Source: Drosophila persimilis
Taxonomy: Eukaryota > Arthropoda > Insecta > Diptera > Drosophilidae
DNA: 64,000 nt
Assembly (NCBI RefSeq): GCF_003286085.1
Contig: NW_020825430.1
Span: 186,001-250,000 of the forward strand
Direction of reading: 5' to 3'
The position numbers and the translations under genes are program-made. Each line of letters starts with the position of its first letter. Position 1 is the stretch's first letter. Below the pieces are notes generated by a model. It was not told where the DNA came from, made no database searches, and worked only from the letters and a program-made list of their open reading frames with translations. This document shows positions 34,740 through 46,766 of the stretch, piece by piece.

Positions 34740-35684
34740 ATGCCGCTGACAGAAATACACCTGAACCAAGCCTTGAAGTCAATCAGGCAAATTCCACCAT
34801 ACGACGGATGCCAAGAACGTTTCAGTTCGTTCATAAGCAGGATTGAGTACATCTCCGGATTGTACCCAACAGAAGACCGCAGACAACAAAGCATCATGTA
34901 CGGAGCCACTGAGGGTCAACTGTGCGGACGAGCACAACTTTTATCACAGAGCCTTCAACCCAACACCTGGAGTGATCTAAAGGAAGCCCTAATCAGCAAA
35001 TTCAACAACCACACTCCATACGAGACGCTACTACAACAATTACACGATACCAAATTCAATGGGAGTATTCGTAAGTTCATAGAGGAACTAGAAATTAAGT
35101 CCAATGTTATAATAAGCAAACTAAATCTGGAAACTAGCGCAGACAATAAGATAATCTTTAAAAACGCTCTGGAAAATGCCACCAGACATAACATAAAAGA
35201 TGCTCTACCCAATAGACTGTTCATTATCTTAGCAAAGAAAGACATTTCTACTAGGGCTAAACTAGAAAAATCAGCTCAAGAGTTAGGAATCTACGAAAAT
35301 TTCGTAAATGATAACAAGAATCACGAACACTCAAGAAACGGAAATAACAATCGTAGGAACGTTGGAACTTATTACCCTCGCTATAGTAGTAACGATTATA
35401 ACAATCAAAACCCAAGTACTTCCAGAAATAATCATGGAACGAATCGAAATAATTCAGGAAATAATGCAGTAAATAATAAAGGATTATTTAACGATTTTAG
35501 AAATTCCTTAAACCAGGGCAGAGCACAGAATCCCACTAACTATCAAATTAACCAGACGCAGGCAGGTAGCAGTGCACCGAATCAGCCAGTCAAACGATCT
35601 AGGGAAAGCCAAAGTGGACATATGAAAATGGATGTAAATTTTCAGCAGAGTGCCTCGGAAGAAATCGAGGAGGACCATATATAG
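34740..35684 (+). CDS. gag: Errantivirus A Gag, uninterrupted (after D3)
   Basis: 314 codons from ATG 34740 to TAG 35682-35684, full length, with helical capsid region and Asn/Arg-rich tail including the five-codon insertion. D3 separates it from its LTR by more than 1.1 kb, so its normal transcription leader is disrupted. It is followed by a protease-deleted pol in the -1 frame. Confidence 0.82.
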   Translation: MPLTEIHLNQALKSIRQIPPYDGCQERFSSFISRIEYISGLYPTEDRRQQSIMYGATEGQLCGRAQLLSQSLQPNTWSDLKEALISKFNNHTPYETLLQQLHDTKFNGSIRKFIEELEIKSNVIISKLNLETSADNKIIFKNALENATRHNIKDALPNRLFIILAKKDISTRAKLEKSAQELGIYENFVNDNKNHEHSRNGNNNRRNVGTYYPRYSSNDYNNQNPSTSRNNHGTNRNNSGNNAVNNKGLFNDFRNSLNQGRAQNPTNYQINQTQAGSSAPNQPVKRSRESQSGHMKMDVNFQQSASEEIEEDHI

Positions 35685-36865
35685 AAATAATTGTAAATAA
35701 TAAAAAGTTAAGAGGTATCGCGGACTCGCGATTTTATATTCATAATTTTTCTAAAAATTATGACATAAGAGTCAGAGAATATTTGATGGCCAGCAAAGCC
35801 GTCATCGATTACCGAAATGAAACGGTAACGTTAGGAGAAAGGTCATACCCAATCATCCAAAGTGGAGAAGAAATTGCCGACGGCAAGACCGCACAGAAAG
35901 GTGATAAGTCATCTTCAAAGGAAGATATAACTACACCCAAGTGCCTTGACCCATCTCCTGAAGGAGAGCAATACTTCGCTTCCGCATTAGAGAATGAATT
36001 AAGGGAATGTAACCAGCTAAGGTTGGAACATCTAAATGACGAAGAAAATGAGAAACTAAAGAAAGTTCTCTATGAATTTAAGGACGTGCAGTATAAAGAA
36101 GGTGACATTTTGACCTTCACTATTACTATAAAGCTCGAAATTAAAACCCATCACGAAGATCCTGTATATCGTCGACCATATAAGTATGCTCAAATACACG
36201 ATCAGGAAGTGACCCAACAAATAAAAGATATGATTAGACAGGGAATCATTCGTAAGTCGAATTCTCCCTATTGTGCACCCATTGCTATGATACCAAAGAA
36301 GATAGATGCTTCAGGAAAGCAGAAATATCGTATGGTAGTAGATTATAGAAGTCTAAACGAGGTGACAATCAAGAACAAATTTCCTACCCCCAGAATGGAC
36401 GAAATCCTAGATAAACTAGGTAGGTGCCAATATTTTACAACAATCGATTTAGCTAAGCGATTCCATCAAATCCCCATGGAACCTATCTCGATCCCAAAAA
36501 CAGCTTTCTCCACGAAGCATGGTCATTACGAGTTCACTCGTATGCCTTTTGGGCTAACCACTGCCCCCGCCACATTCCAAAGATGCATGAACAATCTGTT
36601 AGAAGATTTAATTTTCAAAGATTGGCTTGTATATCTAGACGGCATCATTATCTATTCCACATCATTGGAAGAACATTTGTTGTCTCTTAAAAGGGTCTTT
36701 GGAAAGTTGAGAGATGCAAACCTCAAACTTCAAATGGATAAGTGTGAATTCCTTAAGAAAGAAACGGAATTCCTAGGCCATGTAGTAACAACTAACGGCA
36801 TAGTTCCTAATCCAAAGAAAATATCCGCCATAATAAACTTCCCAATACCCAATACAACCACAAAA
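35678..36865 (+). pseudogene. pol: Errantivirus A pol 5' part with mutated RT active site
   Basis: Protease deleted as at 31551. The RT frame is open from 35783 to the DINE junction and runs on into DINE sequence (to 36961). The catalytic YLDD reads YLDG (GGC at 36641-36643), and the preceding AKGFHQ reads AKRFHQ. So it is catalytically dead although open. The left flank of D4 is the same site as D1. Confidence 0.85.
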
Positions 36866-37972
36866 ACGAGGGGGAATGTTGTGAGTTGCTGCGGACACCG
36901 CAACTCTACGGTTATACCCCATACTAAGTCAGTATGGCTCTCCTCCGGCAGACGCCGCTAATATTAAACGACACGACAAAGAGTGCGTGCGAGAGAGAAA
37001 GAAAGTCAGTCTGAGCGTGACGTCGGGCGATGCGTAGCCACTGCAAATTGATTTGTTCCTTTTGGCTATAAAAATGATCTGATCTGATCCAGATTCAGCA
37101 ATCTGATAGATATGGTCATTATTTATGATTGTGCGTTTTTAGTTTTCTCGAATGTGCAATATTGCGGATGCAACAGAATTTCGTCCTTTGTGTGGGCGGA
37201 AGGGGGTGGGGCGAACTTTTGATATATTCGTTTTAAAGTGAGATCTAACAGGAGTACGGACACTAAATTTGGTTACTCTAGCCTTAATACTCTCTAAGAT
37301 TTGTGAATATCCCCAGATTTGCATCCTTTGCGGGGGCGGAAGGGGGTGTGGCGAAATTTTGAAACAAACTCGTCTCGGTCTGATATATTAGGAGTGTGGA
37401 TACCAAATTTGGTTGCTCTAGCTTTTATAGTCTCTGAGATCTAGGCGCTAATGTTTTACTCTAAGCAAAGCCGCCTATGCTACGTGTGTGTTAGAGAGAG
37501 ACACGGCGAGAAAAAATGAAATTGTTTTCTTGATGCTGGCTATAATAATAATACGATCCAGTTCAGATTCTGCAGTCTAAAAGATATGGTCATTCTCTAC
37601 GATTCTGCGTTTTTGGTGTTCTCGTATCTTTAAAATTGTGGATGCCACAGATTTTCGCCCTTTGTGGGGGCGGAAGTGGGCGGGGCAAAGTTTTGAAATA
37701 TTTTTGGAGCAGTGACATATCACAGAAGTCTGGATCCAAAACATCGTTGCTCTAGCTCTTATAGTCTTTTAGCACTAGGCGCTGAAGGGGACGGACAGAC
37801 GGACAGACGGACGGACGGACAGACAGACAGGGCTCAATCGACTCGGCTATTGATGCTGATCAAGAATATATATACTTTATAGGGTCGGAAACGATTCCTT
37901 CTGGACGTTACTCATATCCACTTTTACCACAAACCTAATATACCCCAATACTCATTTTGAGTATCGGGTATA
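36866..37972 (-). mobile_element. DINE-like element with mismatched flanks (D4)
   Basis: 1,107 bp, complete at both ends. The left flank is RT sequence at the D1 insertion point; the right flank is env at the D2 insertion point. The two sides are about 2.5 kb apart in an errantivirus, so D4 is best read as a crossover product between two DINE copies. Confidence 0.85.
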
Positions 37973-38326
37973 AAAATACATAATTGCAGTGTACAATTAA
38001 ACGAATTCTTAATATCCAACTCAATACCAGAATTTGCACAGAGCATATACATCAACAATAACGTAACAAAAATTAAACCACTGTCTTATTTGCAAACCAA
38101 AGAAATCGTAATAGAAAATACGCGATTAAATAATGTATTACATGTAAGCTTAATACTACTATTTGTCATAATCATTATAGGATTAAGCTACAAATTGTTT
38201 AGTCTAAGTAAAAGCAATAAGCCTAAGACCGACCCGCACATAGAAACATCCTTAGACGAAGACGAAGAATGCCCAGCAGGCACAGTTTTAGACGCACCTG
38301 AACTATATCCAAGGATAATCGCCTGA
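37973..38326 (+). pseudogene. env: Errantivirus A env C-terminal fragment (before LTR6)
   Basis: Begins mid-env at the D2-type site and runs to TGA 38324-38326. The transmembrane helix and acidic tail are open. The CGA codon that is TGA in three other copies is intact here. Confidence 0.83.
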
Positions 38327-38353
38327 GGACAGGCTTAAATCTAACAATGGGGG

Positions 38354-39088
38354 AGTGACATATCTATAGTCCATGCTCCGCATACCCTTGTCTATGTCTA
38401 TTACCCTGCACCCACAATACTATAAACAATCCGACACTACTATAAACAATCCGACACTACTATAAACAATCCGACACTCTCAGCTTCGAAACCCCATAAA
38501 GAATCTCACGCTCGAAATGGACCACGCGTAGCCGATTGCAGGCAATGTAAAAAAACACCCAAACTAGAAGCGGAACATAAAACAATAAATGCCGCACTAG
38601 AATCCAGCCGCACTAAAATCCAGCCGAACTAGAATCACGCCACTCTTCAGAGATCAATTACTAATCGATTCTCAAGAACCACGCCATCGTAGCTGACCAA
38701 TCAGAGGCCCTATTCTCAGCCACCCCCAATTAATGCAACACCGATCATAAGCAGCGGAAGCCTTTCATAAAAAGCCGCCTTTCCCACATATCGATCGAGT
38801 CACGTACTCCATCTCCGAAGCCGAAGTCGAAGCCAACGCCTCCGAATCCAAATCCGAATCCCAAGCCGAGCATCATGATATAAATAGTCTACATTTAAGA
38901 AGGCAAAGCAGTTCTGTTCAAGACAAACGTTAATCGCGACACCGTCGGAGAATTCAACAAAAGTTAATTCCATTCAAGACATCGGACATCAGTCATCGTC
39001 GGGGAAATAACTAATCAATGTGCACTAAGTTTAAGTGAAAGAATAAAATCTCTTTTAAAACGTAAACTGCAGTGTCGCATATTTAACT
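38354..39088 (+). repeat. Errantivirus A LTR6
   Basis: 735 bp, the longest copy: three 20-bp motifs and the segment missing from LTR3-5. The primer site begins TGGCGCAG. The leader (39089-39281) is cut by D5. Confidence 0.88.
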
Positions 39089-39281
39089 GGCGCAGCCGGT
39101 AGGATCTCAGTTAAAAGTGAACCCTTTTTTTTTAGACGATCAATTGGCGTAGTGACAGTTACAGTGCGTAATAACCTACAGTGATCAGAGAAAAAGTAAC
39201 GCTAATACTAAAGAGATCCGCCAAAGAATCTACACACGATTCAAACTCAATTAATATTAGAAAAAAATAAATAAATAAAAA

Positions 39282-40411
39282 ACGAGGGGGAACGTTGTGA
39301 GTTGCTGCGGACACCGCAACTCTAGAGTTATACCCGATACTAAGTCAGTATGGCTCTCCTCCGGCAGACGCCGCTAATATTAAACGACACGACAAAGAGT
39401 GCGTGCGAGAGAGACAAAAAATCAGTCTGAGCGTGACGTCGGGCGCTGCGTAGCCACTAAAAATTGATTTGTTTCCTTTGGCTATAAAAATGATCTAATC
39501 TGATCCAGATTCAGCAATCTGATAGATATGGTCGGTATCTATGATTCTGCGTTTTTAGTTTTCTCAAATCTGCAATATTGTGGATGCAACAGATTTTCGT
39601 CCTTTGTGGGGGCGGAAGGGGGTGGGGCGAAATTTTGAGATAAAGGTTTTATAGTGAGATCTAACAGAAGTGCGGATACCAAATTTGGTTACTCTAGCTT
39701 TAATAGTCTCTGAGATTTGTGAATATCCCCAGATTTGCATCCTTTGCGGGGGCGGAAGGGGGTGTGGCGAAATTTTGAAACAAACTCGTCTCGGTCCGAT
39801 ATATTAGGAGTGTGGATACCAAATTTGGTTGCTCTAGCTTTTATAGTCTCTGAGATCTAGGCGCTAATGTTTTACTCTAAGCAAAGCCGCCTATGCTACC
39901 TGTGTGTTAGAGAGAGACAGGGCGAGAAAAAATGAAATTGTTTTCTTGATGGTGGCTATAATAGTAATACGATCCAATTCAGATTCTGCAGTCTAAAAGA
40001 TATGGTCATTCTCTACGATTCTGCGTTTTTGGTGTTCTCGTATCTTTAAAATTGTGGATGCCACAGATTTTCGCCCTTTGTGGGGGCGGAAGTGGGCGGG
40101 GCAAAGTTTTGAAATATTTTTTTGCAGTGACATATCACAGAAGTCTGGATCCAAAACATCGTTGCTCTAGCTCTTATAGTCTTTGAGCATTAGGCGCTGA
40201 AGGGGACGGCCAGACGGACAGAAGGACAGACCGACAGACGGACGGACGGACAGACGGACAGACAGACATGGCTCAATCGACTCGGCTATTGATGCTGATC
40301 AAGAATATATATACTTTATGGGGTCGGAAACGATTCCTTCTGGACGTTACACACATCCACTTTTACCACAAATCTAATATACCCCAATACTCATTTTGAG
40401 TATCGGGTATA
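39282..40411 (-). mobile_element. DINE-like element with mismatched flanks (D5)
   Basis: 1,130 bp. The left flank is the gag leader at the D3 site; the right flank is the end of RNase H in pol, about 2.8 kb away in a normal unit. The left part matches D3. Near 40025 the wording (GCGTTTTTGGTGTTCTCG) switches to that of D4, which places the crossover inside the element. Confidence 0.85.
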
Positions 40412-41830
40412 ATAAAATATTTACCAGGAAAGGAGAACCATGTAGCCGATGCGCTATCAAGAGTTAAGATTAACGAAAACCTACTCGGGGAAACCATTAA
40501 TAGTGATTGTGCAACGGTCCATAGCGCGCAAGAAGATAATACAAATTATATTCCTCTTACAGATCGACCAATCAATTACTATAATAGGCAAATAGAACTG
40601 ATTAAAGGTAACGAGGATAAGGTAGAAACATCCCACTAATTCCACAAGATACTGATAAAAATCACATATACTGAAATGACAGAGTCATCAGCGAAAGATA
40701 TAATAAAGGAATATGTGTGTACTAAAAAGAGTGCACTATATTTCCATAATGAAGTAGACTTTCCACTGTTCCAAAGGGCTTTCCTGGAGATAATCAGTCC
40801 AAACCACTTCACAAAACTGATTAAATCCAGTACCAAACTCATAGATATTCCGAACTACTCCGAATTCAAGGAACAAATATTGAAGAATCATAAAGAGCTA
40901 CTTCACCCAGGTATCGAAAAGACCACAAATTGGTTTAAAGGAAAATTCTACTACCCCGATTATCAAAAGTTAATCCAAAATATTATCAATGAATGTCCTA
41001 CGTGCAACGTTGCTAAAACAGAGCATCGTAACACCAATCTAACCTTCGAAATCACCCCTGAAATACAAAATATCAGAGAAAAGTATGTCATGGATTTTTA
41101 TCTGGTAGGCAATCAACAATTCGTATCATGCATTGATGTATATTCTAAATTCGCTACCCTTGTAGAAGTTAAGAGTCGTGACTGGTTAGAAACAAAGAGA
41201 GCCATCATAAAAGTCTTTAACGAAATGGGCAAGCCACAGGGAATTAAAGCCGACAAAGATTCAGCCTTTATGTGCGCAGCATTGCAAGCATGGTTGAATG
41301 CGGAAAATGTGAAAATCGAAATCACTACCAGTAAAAACGGAGTTTCTGATGTAGAACGGCTACATAAAACGATCAATGAAAAATTAAGAATCATTTCAAG
41401 CGAGGATAACATAGAAAACAAGCTCACAAAATTCGAGTTAATTCTATACACTTATAACCATAAAACGGTTCATAATACTACAAAAAGATCCCCAGCTGAT
41501 ATCTTCCTGTACGCCGGACTACCAGATTATAACACCCAACTGAATAAAGTTAGGAAGATCAATCATTTGAATAACGATCGAATTGACTTTGAAGTAGACA
41601 CACGCTACAAGAATGCACCCCTAGTTAAAACAAAAACAACCAACCCGTTCAAAAGAACAGGTGAAATTAGGCAGGTAGACGAAAAGCACTTTGAAGAGAA
41701 AAATAGAGGGAGAAAAATCACCCACTATAAAACAAAATTCAAAAGAAAGAAAAAATCGAATAAAAGTAAATACGATAATTGCAGAGTACCCGAAGAGAGT
41801 ACTTTGAATCCGGAGCTACAACATGATTAA
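40412..41830 (+). pseudogene. pol: Errantivirus A RNase H end and integrase (integrase open)
   Basis: Starts at the last RNase H residues (KYLPGKENHVADALSR). A TAA at 40637-40639 interrupts the linker. From ATG 40676 to TAA 41828-41830, 384 codons are open and include the integrase zinc finger (H, H, CPTC), all three DDE residues (VMDFY, KADKDSAF, SDVERLH) and the basic tail. It is the least damaged integrase in the window but has no RT upstream. Its end overlaps env by eight bases. Confidence 0.85.
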
Positions 41831-42757
41831 GATTATAATCTTACTAATGCTCACCGTCCTACAAGCTACCGGACAGAATATAGAGATAGATCGCATCAAC
41901 TCAAGGAATGGATATCTCATATTCAAAACAAATACCATTAACATACCCATTAATTATGAATACCACTATCTAACAATTAATATAACAAAAACAGATGAAA
42001 CATATCAGAGTTTACTAGAACAGGCAACCCAATTTGATAATGAAATCCAAGTTCAATATTTAGTCGAGAAATTGCAACGTGAATTCAACGGCATAAAAAT
42101 AGCCAAAAGAAACAGAAGAGGCCTTATAAATGCAGTAGGCACAATATATAAATATCTATTTGGAACGTTAGATCAAGATGATAAGGTCGAATTAGAAGGG
42201 AAATTAGACAATCTGGCTAGCCACAGTGTTCAAGTTAACGAATTAAACTTAGTAATTCAAGCAGTAAATTCCGGCATAGAAGTTGTCAATAAATTAAACA
42301 AAGATAATGACAGAAATAAGCAACTAGAAATATTAATATTTAACCTTCAACATTTTACTGAGTACATAGAGGATATTGAATTAGGCATGCAGCTAACAAG
42401 ATTAGGTATCTTTAATCCAAAATTATTGAGGCAGGATTACCTGAAACACATCGATTCAGAGAAATTATTAAATATCAAAACATCTACTTGGTTGAAATCA
42501 GATACTAACGAAATACTAATAATTTCCAACATCCCACGAGAGATCAGAAATATTCCTATACTTAAAATTGTTCCATATCCAGATGAAGATAATAACATCC
42601 TCACTTACCTAACGCAAAACAATTATTACATTCTAGAAAACGATGTATATGAAAAAGAATCAAAACGAAAAATAAATGACGAATGTATTTCAGGAATAGT
42701 CAAACAAGTAGAAACAAAATGTCCATACACCAAAGCACACCAAAACTTTCAAATAAG
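41823..42757 (+). pseudogene. env: Errantivirus A env N-terminal two thirds, cut by element B
   Basis: ATG 41823, signal peptide, RNRR site and fusion-peptide-like region intact, with no stop up to 42757. Element B's 5' LTR begins there and the frame ends a few codons later (42776). The transmembrane helix is lost, so any product would be soluble. Confidence 0.83.
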
Positions 42758-42956
42758 TGTAAGATATGAATATTAGTTTATAAGATTTGAATATTAGTTT
42801 AAGAGTTACTCATCGATAGTATTATAAGAAATACCAATGTACTCGATATATCGATACTTGTCCTCGACAAGTATCGATATGCCAACACACATTAATTGAT
42901 ATACGACAATGAAGACAGAAGAACATATAATAAAACCGTGCTATTAAAAGTTTACA
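42758..42956 (+). repeat. Element B 5' LTR (B2)
   Basis: 199 bp, TGTAAG...TTTACA. It contains a 15-bp perfect inverted repeat around a CTC loop (42848-42880). It differs from its own 3' LTR by about seven substitutions plus a change at the palindrome centre. A run of about 20 A follows at 42978-42998. Confidence 0.88.
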
Positions 42957-43006
42957 TATCAGATGTGGGGTTTGCCCAAAAAAAAAAAAAAAAAAAAAAC
43001 TCTGCG

Positions 43007-44305
43007 ATGAACTATGCAGACATAAGAGCGAAATCCAAAAGTGAACTTAGCGACATATTGCGTAGGCAAAACGTATATTTTGATCAAGATGCCAACATAC
43101 ACCAATTACGTACAGCAGTGAAAAAAATCATGGAAGACACGCATGAGCTAGGAAATACGGCGCCAAGCGCAGACGAGACTATGCAGGCAGACATTTTTGC
43201 AGTACCGGTTGAGCGCGAGATAGATAGAGACAACCGTAGTGCACAACACGCAGTAAAAGCGGCGCCAGAAGAATATGGTGAAAATGTGCAGAAGGCTCGA
43301 GAAGCATTCATGCCGCGACAAGACAACGCTTGTTCGAAATTGACCATGCGATCAGATGAATACGAAGAAGAATCGCGCCGTTTGCAGCAGTTGGAACAAT
43401 TGTACGTTTCTCGCAAGCGCTTAGCTGATCTCAAATTAAGCATATTGAAAACGGAGAAAGAGGCTATGGAGTTGGAAACGCCGAGAGATTGCATCGACTT
43501 GACACACATTGAGGCGTTGATGCGTCCATTTTCTGGAGATGACGACCAGGCTGTAACCAGTTGGATAAGTAACTTTGAAGACATTATGAATTTCCATGGT
43601 GTATCCGAGTCAAAATGCTGGATATTAGCGAAGCGGTTGCTAGGCGGATCGGCGAAGGCGTACATCGACCATGTGGCGCCTTTGACTTGGCAATTGATGC
43701 GAGCAGAATTGCTCAACGTCTTTGAGCAGAAAGTGACAGCGTGGGACATTGGAAAGCGACTGGAGGCACGGAAAATTGCAAATAATGAAAGCGCATTGCA
43801 ATATTTCGTCGCAATGTGCAGCATAGCGTCGCAAGCAGACATGGCCACGAGCGATGTGGTCAAATTCATCGTAGAGGGACTGCAGGACAAGACGGGCATG
43901 GCAGCATCCATGCTATATTGCATCACACTCAACGAGTTGCGTGACAAGATGGTCACCTATGATAAGGGCAGAAGAGCTCCTGGCGTCGTAGCAATTCGTA
44001 GCGAAGGTATGACAAAGGGAAAACTAAATGTGAGTATGGCAGTTGAGCAGCAGCAAGGTGGTGGCGCAATGCGTTGCTACAACTGTCGGCAATTTGGGCA
44101 CGTTATGAAGGAATGCAGTCAGCCAAAGAGACCGGATGGGGCATGTTTTAACTGTTGGAGTACCAGCCACCTATATTCGCAGTGCCCGAAACGAAAGATG
44201 GCCACTAGGGTAGCTGCAGTTCAAGATGAGGAGCGACCAGAAGAAAAAAAACAACGACGATTTAGCGGCTGTCCAGTTAATCACTTTATGACTTCCGTTT
44301 GGTGA
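43007..44305 (+). CDS. gag: Element B Gag, uninterrupted (B2)
   Basis: 432 codons from ATG 43007 to TGA 44303-44305. The frame is open further upstream (42896), but that part crosses the LTR end and poly-A run, so 43007 is preferred. Domains: a SAP-like N-terminus (MNYADIRAKSKSELSDIL), an acidic linker, a helical segment (about residues 110-150), a retrotransposon capsid (about 160-300), and two CCHC knuckles, CYNCRQFGHVMKEC and CFNCWSTSHLYSQC. Pol overlaps in the +1 frame. A 290-codon antisense frame is a shadow. Confidence 0.85.
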   Translation: MNYADIRAKSKSELSDILRRQNVYFDQDANIHQLRTAVKKIMEDTHELGNTAPSADETMQADIFAVPVEREIDRDNRSAQHAVKAAPEEYGENVQKAREAFMPRQDNACSKLTMRSDEYEEESRRLQQLEQLYVSRKRLADLKLSILKTEKEAMELETPRDCIDLTHIEALMRPFSGDDDQAVTSWISNFEDIMNFHGVSESKCWILAKRLLGGSAKAYIDHVAPLTWQLMRAELLNVFEQKVTAWDIGKRLEARKIANNESALQYFVAMCSIASQADMATSDVVKFIVEGLQDKTGMAASMLYCITLNELRDKMVTYDKGRRAPGVVAIRSEGMTKGKLNVSMAVEQQQGGGAMRCYNCRQFGHVMKECSQPKRPDGACFNCWSTSHLYSQCPKRKMATRVAAVQDEERPEEKKQRRFSGCPVNHFMTSVW

Positions 44306-46378
44306 ACAAAGAGGCGTCAGTATTTTTAGTCTATTTGATACAGGTAGCCCTGTAAGTTTTATTCATAAGTCTTTGATACCGAAGTCGGCTATAGTTGAAG
44401 CCTATAATGAAGTTAGGAAATACTATGGACTAGGAGGACAACCAATTCCCATATGGGGAAAATTTAAGAGCCATATTGAATTTTGCACAAAGAAATATAT
44501 CGTTTTATTAAACATCGTAGATGATAACATGCTGCCTTTGCCGGTATTGTTGGGACGCGATGCCCTTAAAGTTATTGAAGTAAAATTAGTTCATAAGAAA
44601 AATATCAATGCGAAGCAACACACACCATTAAGTTCGTTAAAGCAAAAAGCTATTAGTTTAACCTGCGCGTCTTTATTCACCGAAAGTAAAAATAATATTA
44701 ACATAAGACTATATGATAAGTTAGACGGTAATCAATCAGAAAGAAGCGAGCTAATCAAACGTTCTAGTCCATTTAAAAATCAGACACAAGAAAACTCAAG
44801 GAATGACAAAATGGTCATCGAGAATATGAATCAAGGCGACGAATTCAGTAACTTTTGTGCGTCGGTAGAGATTGATGAAGAGGAACATATTAACGTAGGT
44901 TTCGAATTTGGCCCCACTATTGCAGAAAAGTGTAGGGAAGTTATTAAGACATACTATTTACACAAAGAATTTGACTTTAAAGCACCACCAAAGTATCAGA
45001 TGCAGATTCGTGTAACAGAAACAACACCATTTCATTGTACTCCGCGTCGTTTATCCTACCATGAGAGAGAGAAAGTAGCTGAAATAGTAGATGATCTGTT
45101 AGAAAAGAAAGTAATCCGTCATAGTGAGTCTCCTTATGCTTCCCCGTTGGTCCTAGTAAAAAAAAAATCAGGAGAACTTCGAATGTGTGTCGATTACCGT
45201 GGTCTGAACAAACGAATTGTTAAAGATAATTTCCCATTGCCCCTTATTGAGGACTGTCTTGAGTTTTTAGAAAACAAGTGCTGTTTTTCCATTATAGATT
45301 TGAAAAGTGGGTATCATCAAATAGGCGTAGAAGAAAAATCAGTTCCGTATACATCGTTTGTGACACCGCAAGGACAGTATGAGTACTTGAGAATGCCCTT
45401 TGGGTTAAAAAATGGATCCGCTATTTTTCAAAGATTTATTTCGGAGCTCTTGAGAGTCTTTATTAGGAACAAAAGCATTGTAGTGTACATGGATGATATA
45501 TTAGTAGCGACTAAAACAGTTGAAGAACACATGGATATATTAAAAAGACTATGCATTCGGTTTAGCGAGCAAAATTTAGAGATAAATCTAAAAAAGTGTA
45601 GGTTTGTCAATCGAAACATCGATTTCCTGGGGTATAAAGTTAATCAAAACGGAATAGTTCCTAGTGATTCCCATATTGAGGCCTTGAAAAAATACCCAGT
45701 CCCTCAAAATGTAAAAGCGCTGCACTCATGCTTGGGATTCTTTTCGTATTTTCGACGTTTCATGTTGTCATTTGCGACGACAGCTAAGCCCTTGGTGCAG
45801 TTGTTAAAAGAAGGTGGTCCGTTTCCCATGAATAGAGAACAGGTGAAGACGTTTGAAACTCTTAAGAATGCGTTGGCAAATCCTCCGGTATTAGCCATTT
45901 TTAGCCCAAATAGAGAAACGGAATTACATACAGACGCAAGTTCATACGGTTATGGCGCAATACTGATGCAAAGACAAGATGATGGGAAAATGCACCCTGT
46001 GTCCTATTATTCTGGCAAAACAACAGAAAGAGAATCACGTTATCATAGTTTCGAACTAGAGACATTGGCTATAATTTATGCATTGAGGCGTTTTATAGCA
46101 TATTTGGAGCATAGGTCCTTCAAAATAATCACGAATTGTAATTCGTTAGTACAGACGTTAACCAGAAAGTCAATTAGTCCTAAGATAGCACGGTGGTCCC
46201 TAGAGTTAGAGAACTATGATTACTCCATTATGCACAGACCTGGGGCCAGTATGGCGCACGTTGATGCGCTGAGCAGACAAGATCAAATGACGAATATGTT
46301 AGAGGATGGTTATAGAGTCAAATACGGTTTAGAAAAGTCTAATTTAGAAAAAGATGAGAGTAGAAAGCAATATACAAG
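44292..46378 (+). CDS. pol: Element B protease-RT-RNase H, open up to element C (B2)
   Basis: The frame opens at 44292, overlapping gag by 14 nt, so translation needs a +1 (or -2) shift. The protease active site LFDTGS lies at 44331-44348. RT has motifs RMCVDYRGLNK, EYLRMPFGLK and YMDD (about 45486-45497). RNase H has the TDAS motif and ends with HVDALSR. The frame is uninterrupted for about 690 codons, then enters element C and stops at 46389-46391. Integrase is separated by 2.5 kb, so it cannot be made in one piece. Confidence 0.85.
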
Positions 46379-46671
46379 TGTAGCAAGGTAATAATTAGTG
46401 AGGCATTCAACTAGTATTTAAAATAGCATACAGCGCGCATTGGTATTTACCGCACCATCGATACACTCGGCGGGAAATACCAATAGTGAGATATCGGATA
46501 AGAAACATCGATAATAGAGTAAGTGCACTTTGTAAATGGCGATTGTGAGAGACGGACGCGCAGCTAATAAAAAAGAGTTATATCAAATCGCCGGGCTTGT
46601 ATTTTTATACCTAGACAGTTCACTCACGCACCGATATTGGTCACTACAATTCCCGGGTTAGACGGCCTACA
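46379..46671 (+). repeat. Element C 5' LTR (C2)
   Basis: 293 bp, as in C1. It supplies the stop codon that ends the B2 pol frame. A primer-site-like ATTTCAGAAGTGGGAT follows. Confidence 0.85.
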
Positions 46672-46766
46672 ATTTCAGAAGTGGGATAGGATCAACCGCC
46701 GCCAGTGAAAAATAGCGAAAATTTTTCTTTTCTCGTCCGTCGAAGACGCCATTGCTGAAAAAAAAC

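Noticed and set aside
43084..43956. 290-codon open frame antisense to element B gag (also 51692-52564)
   Set aside because: It mirrors the gag codons exactly, has no motif, and is explained by strong codon bias on the coding strand.
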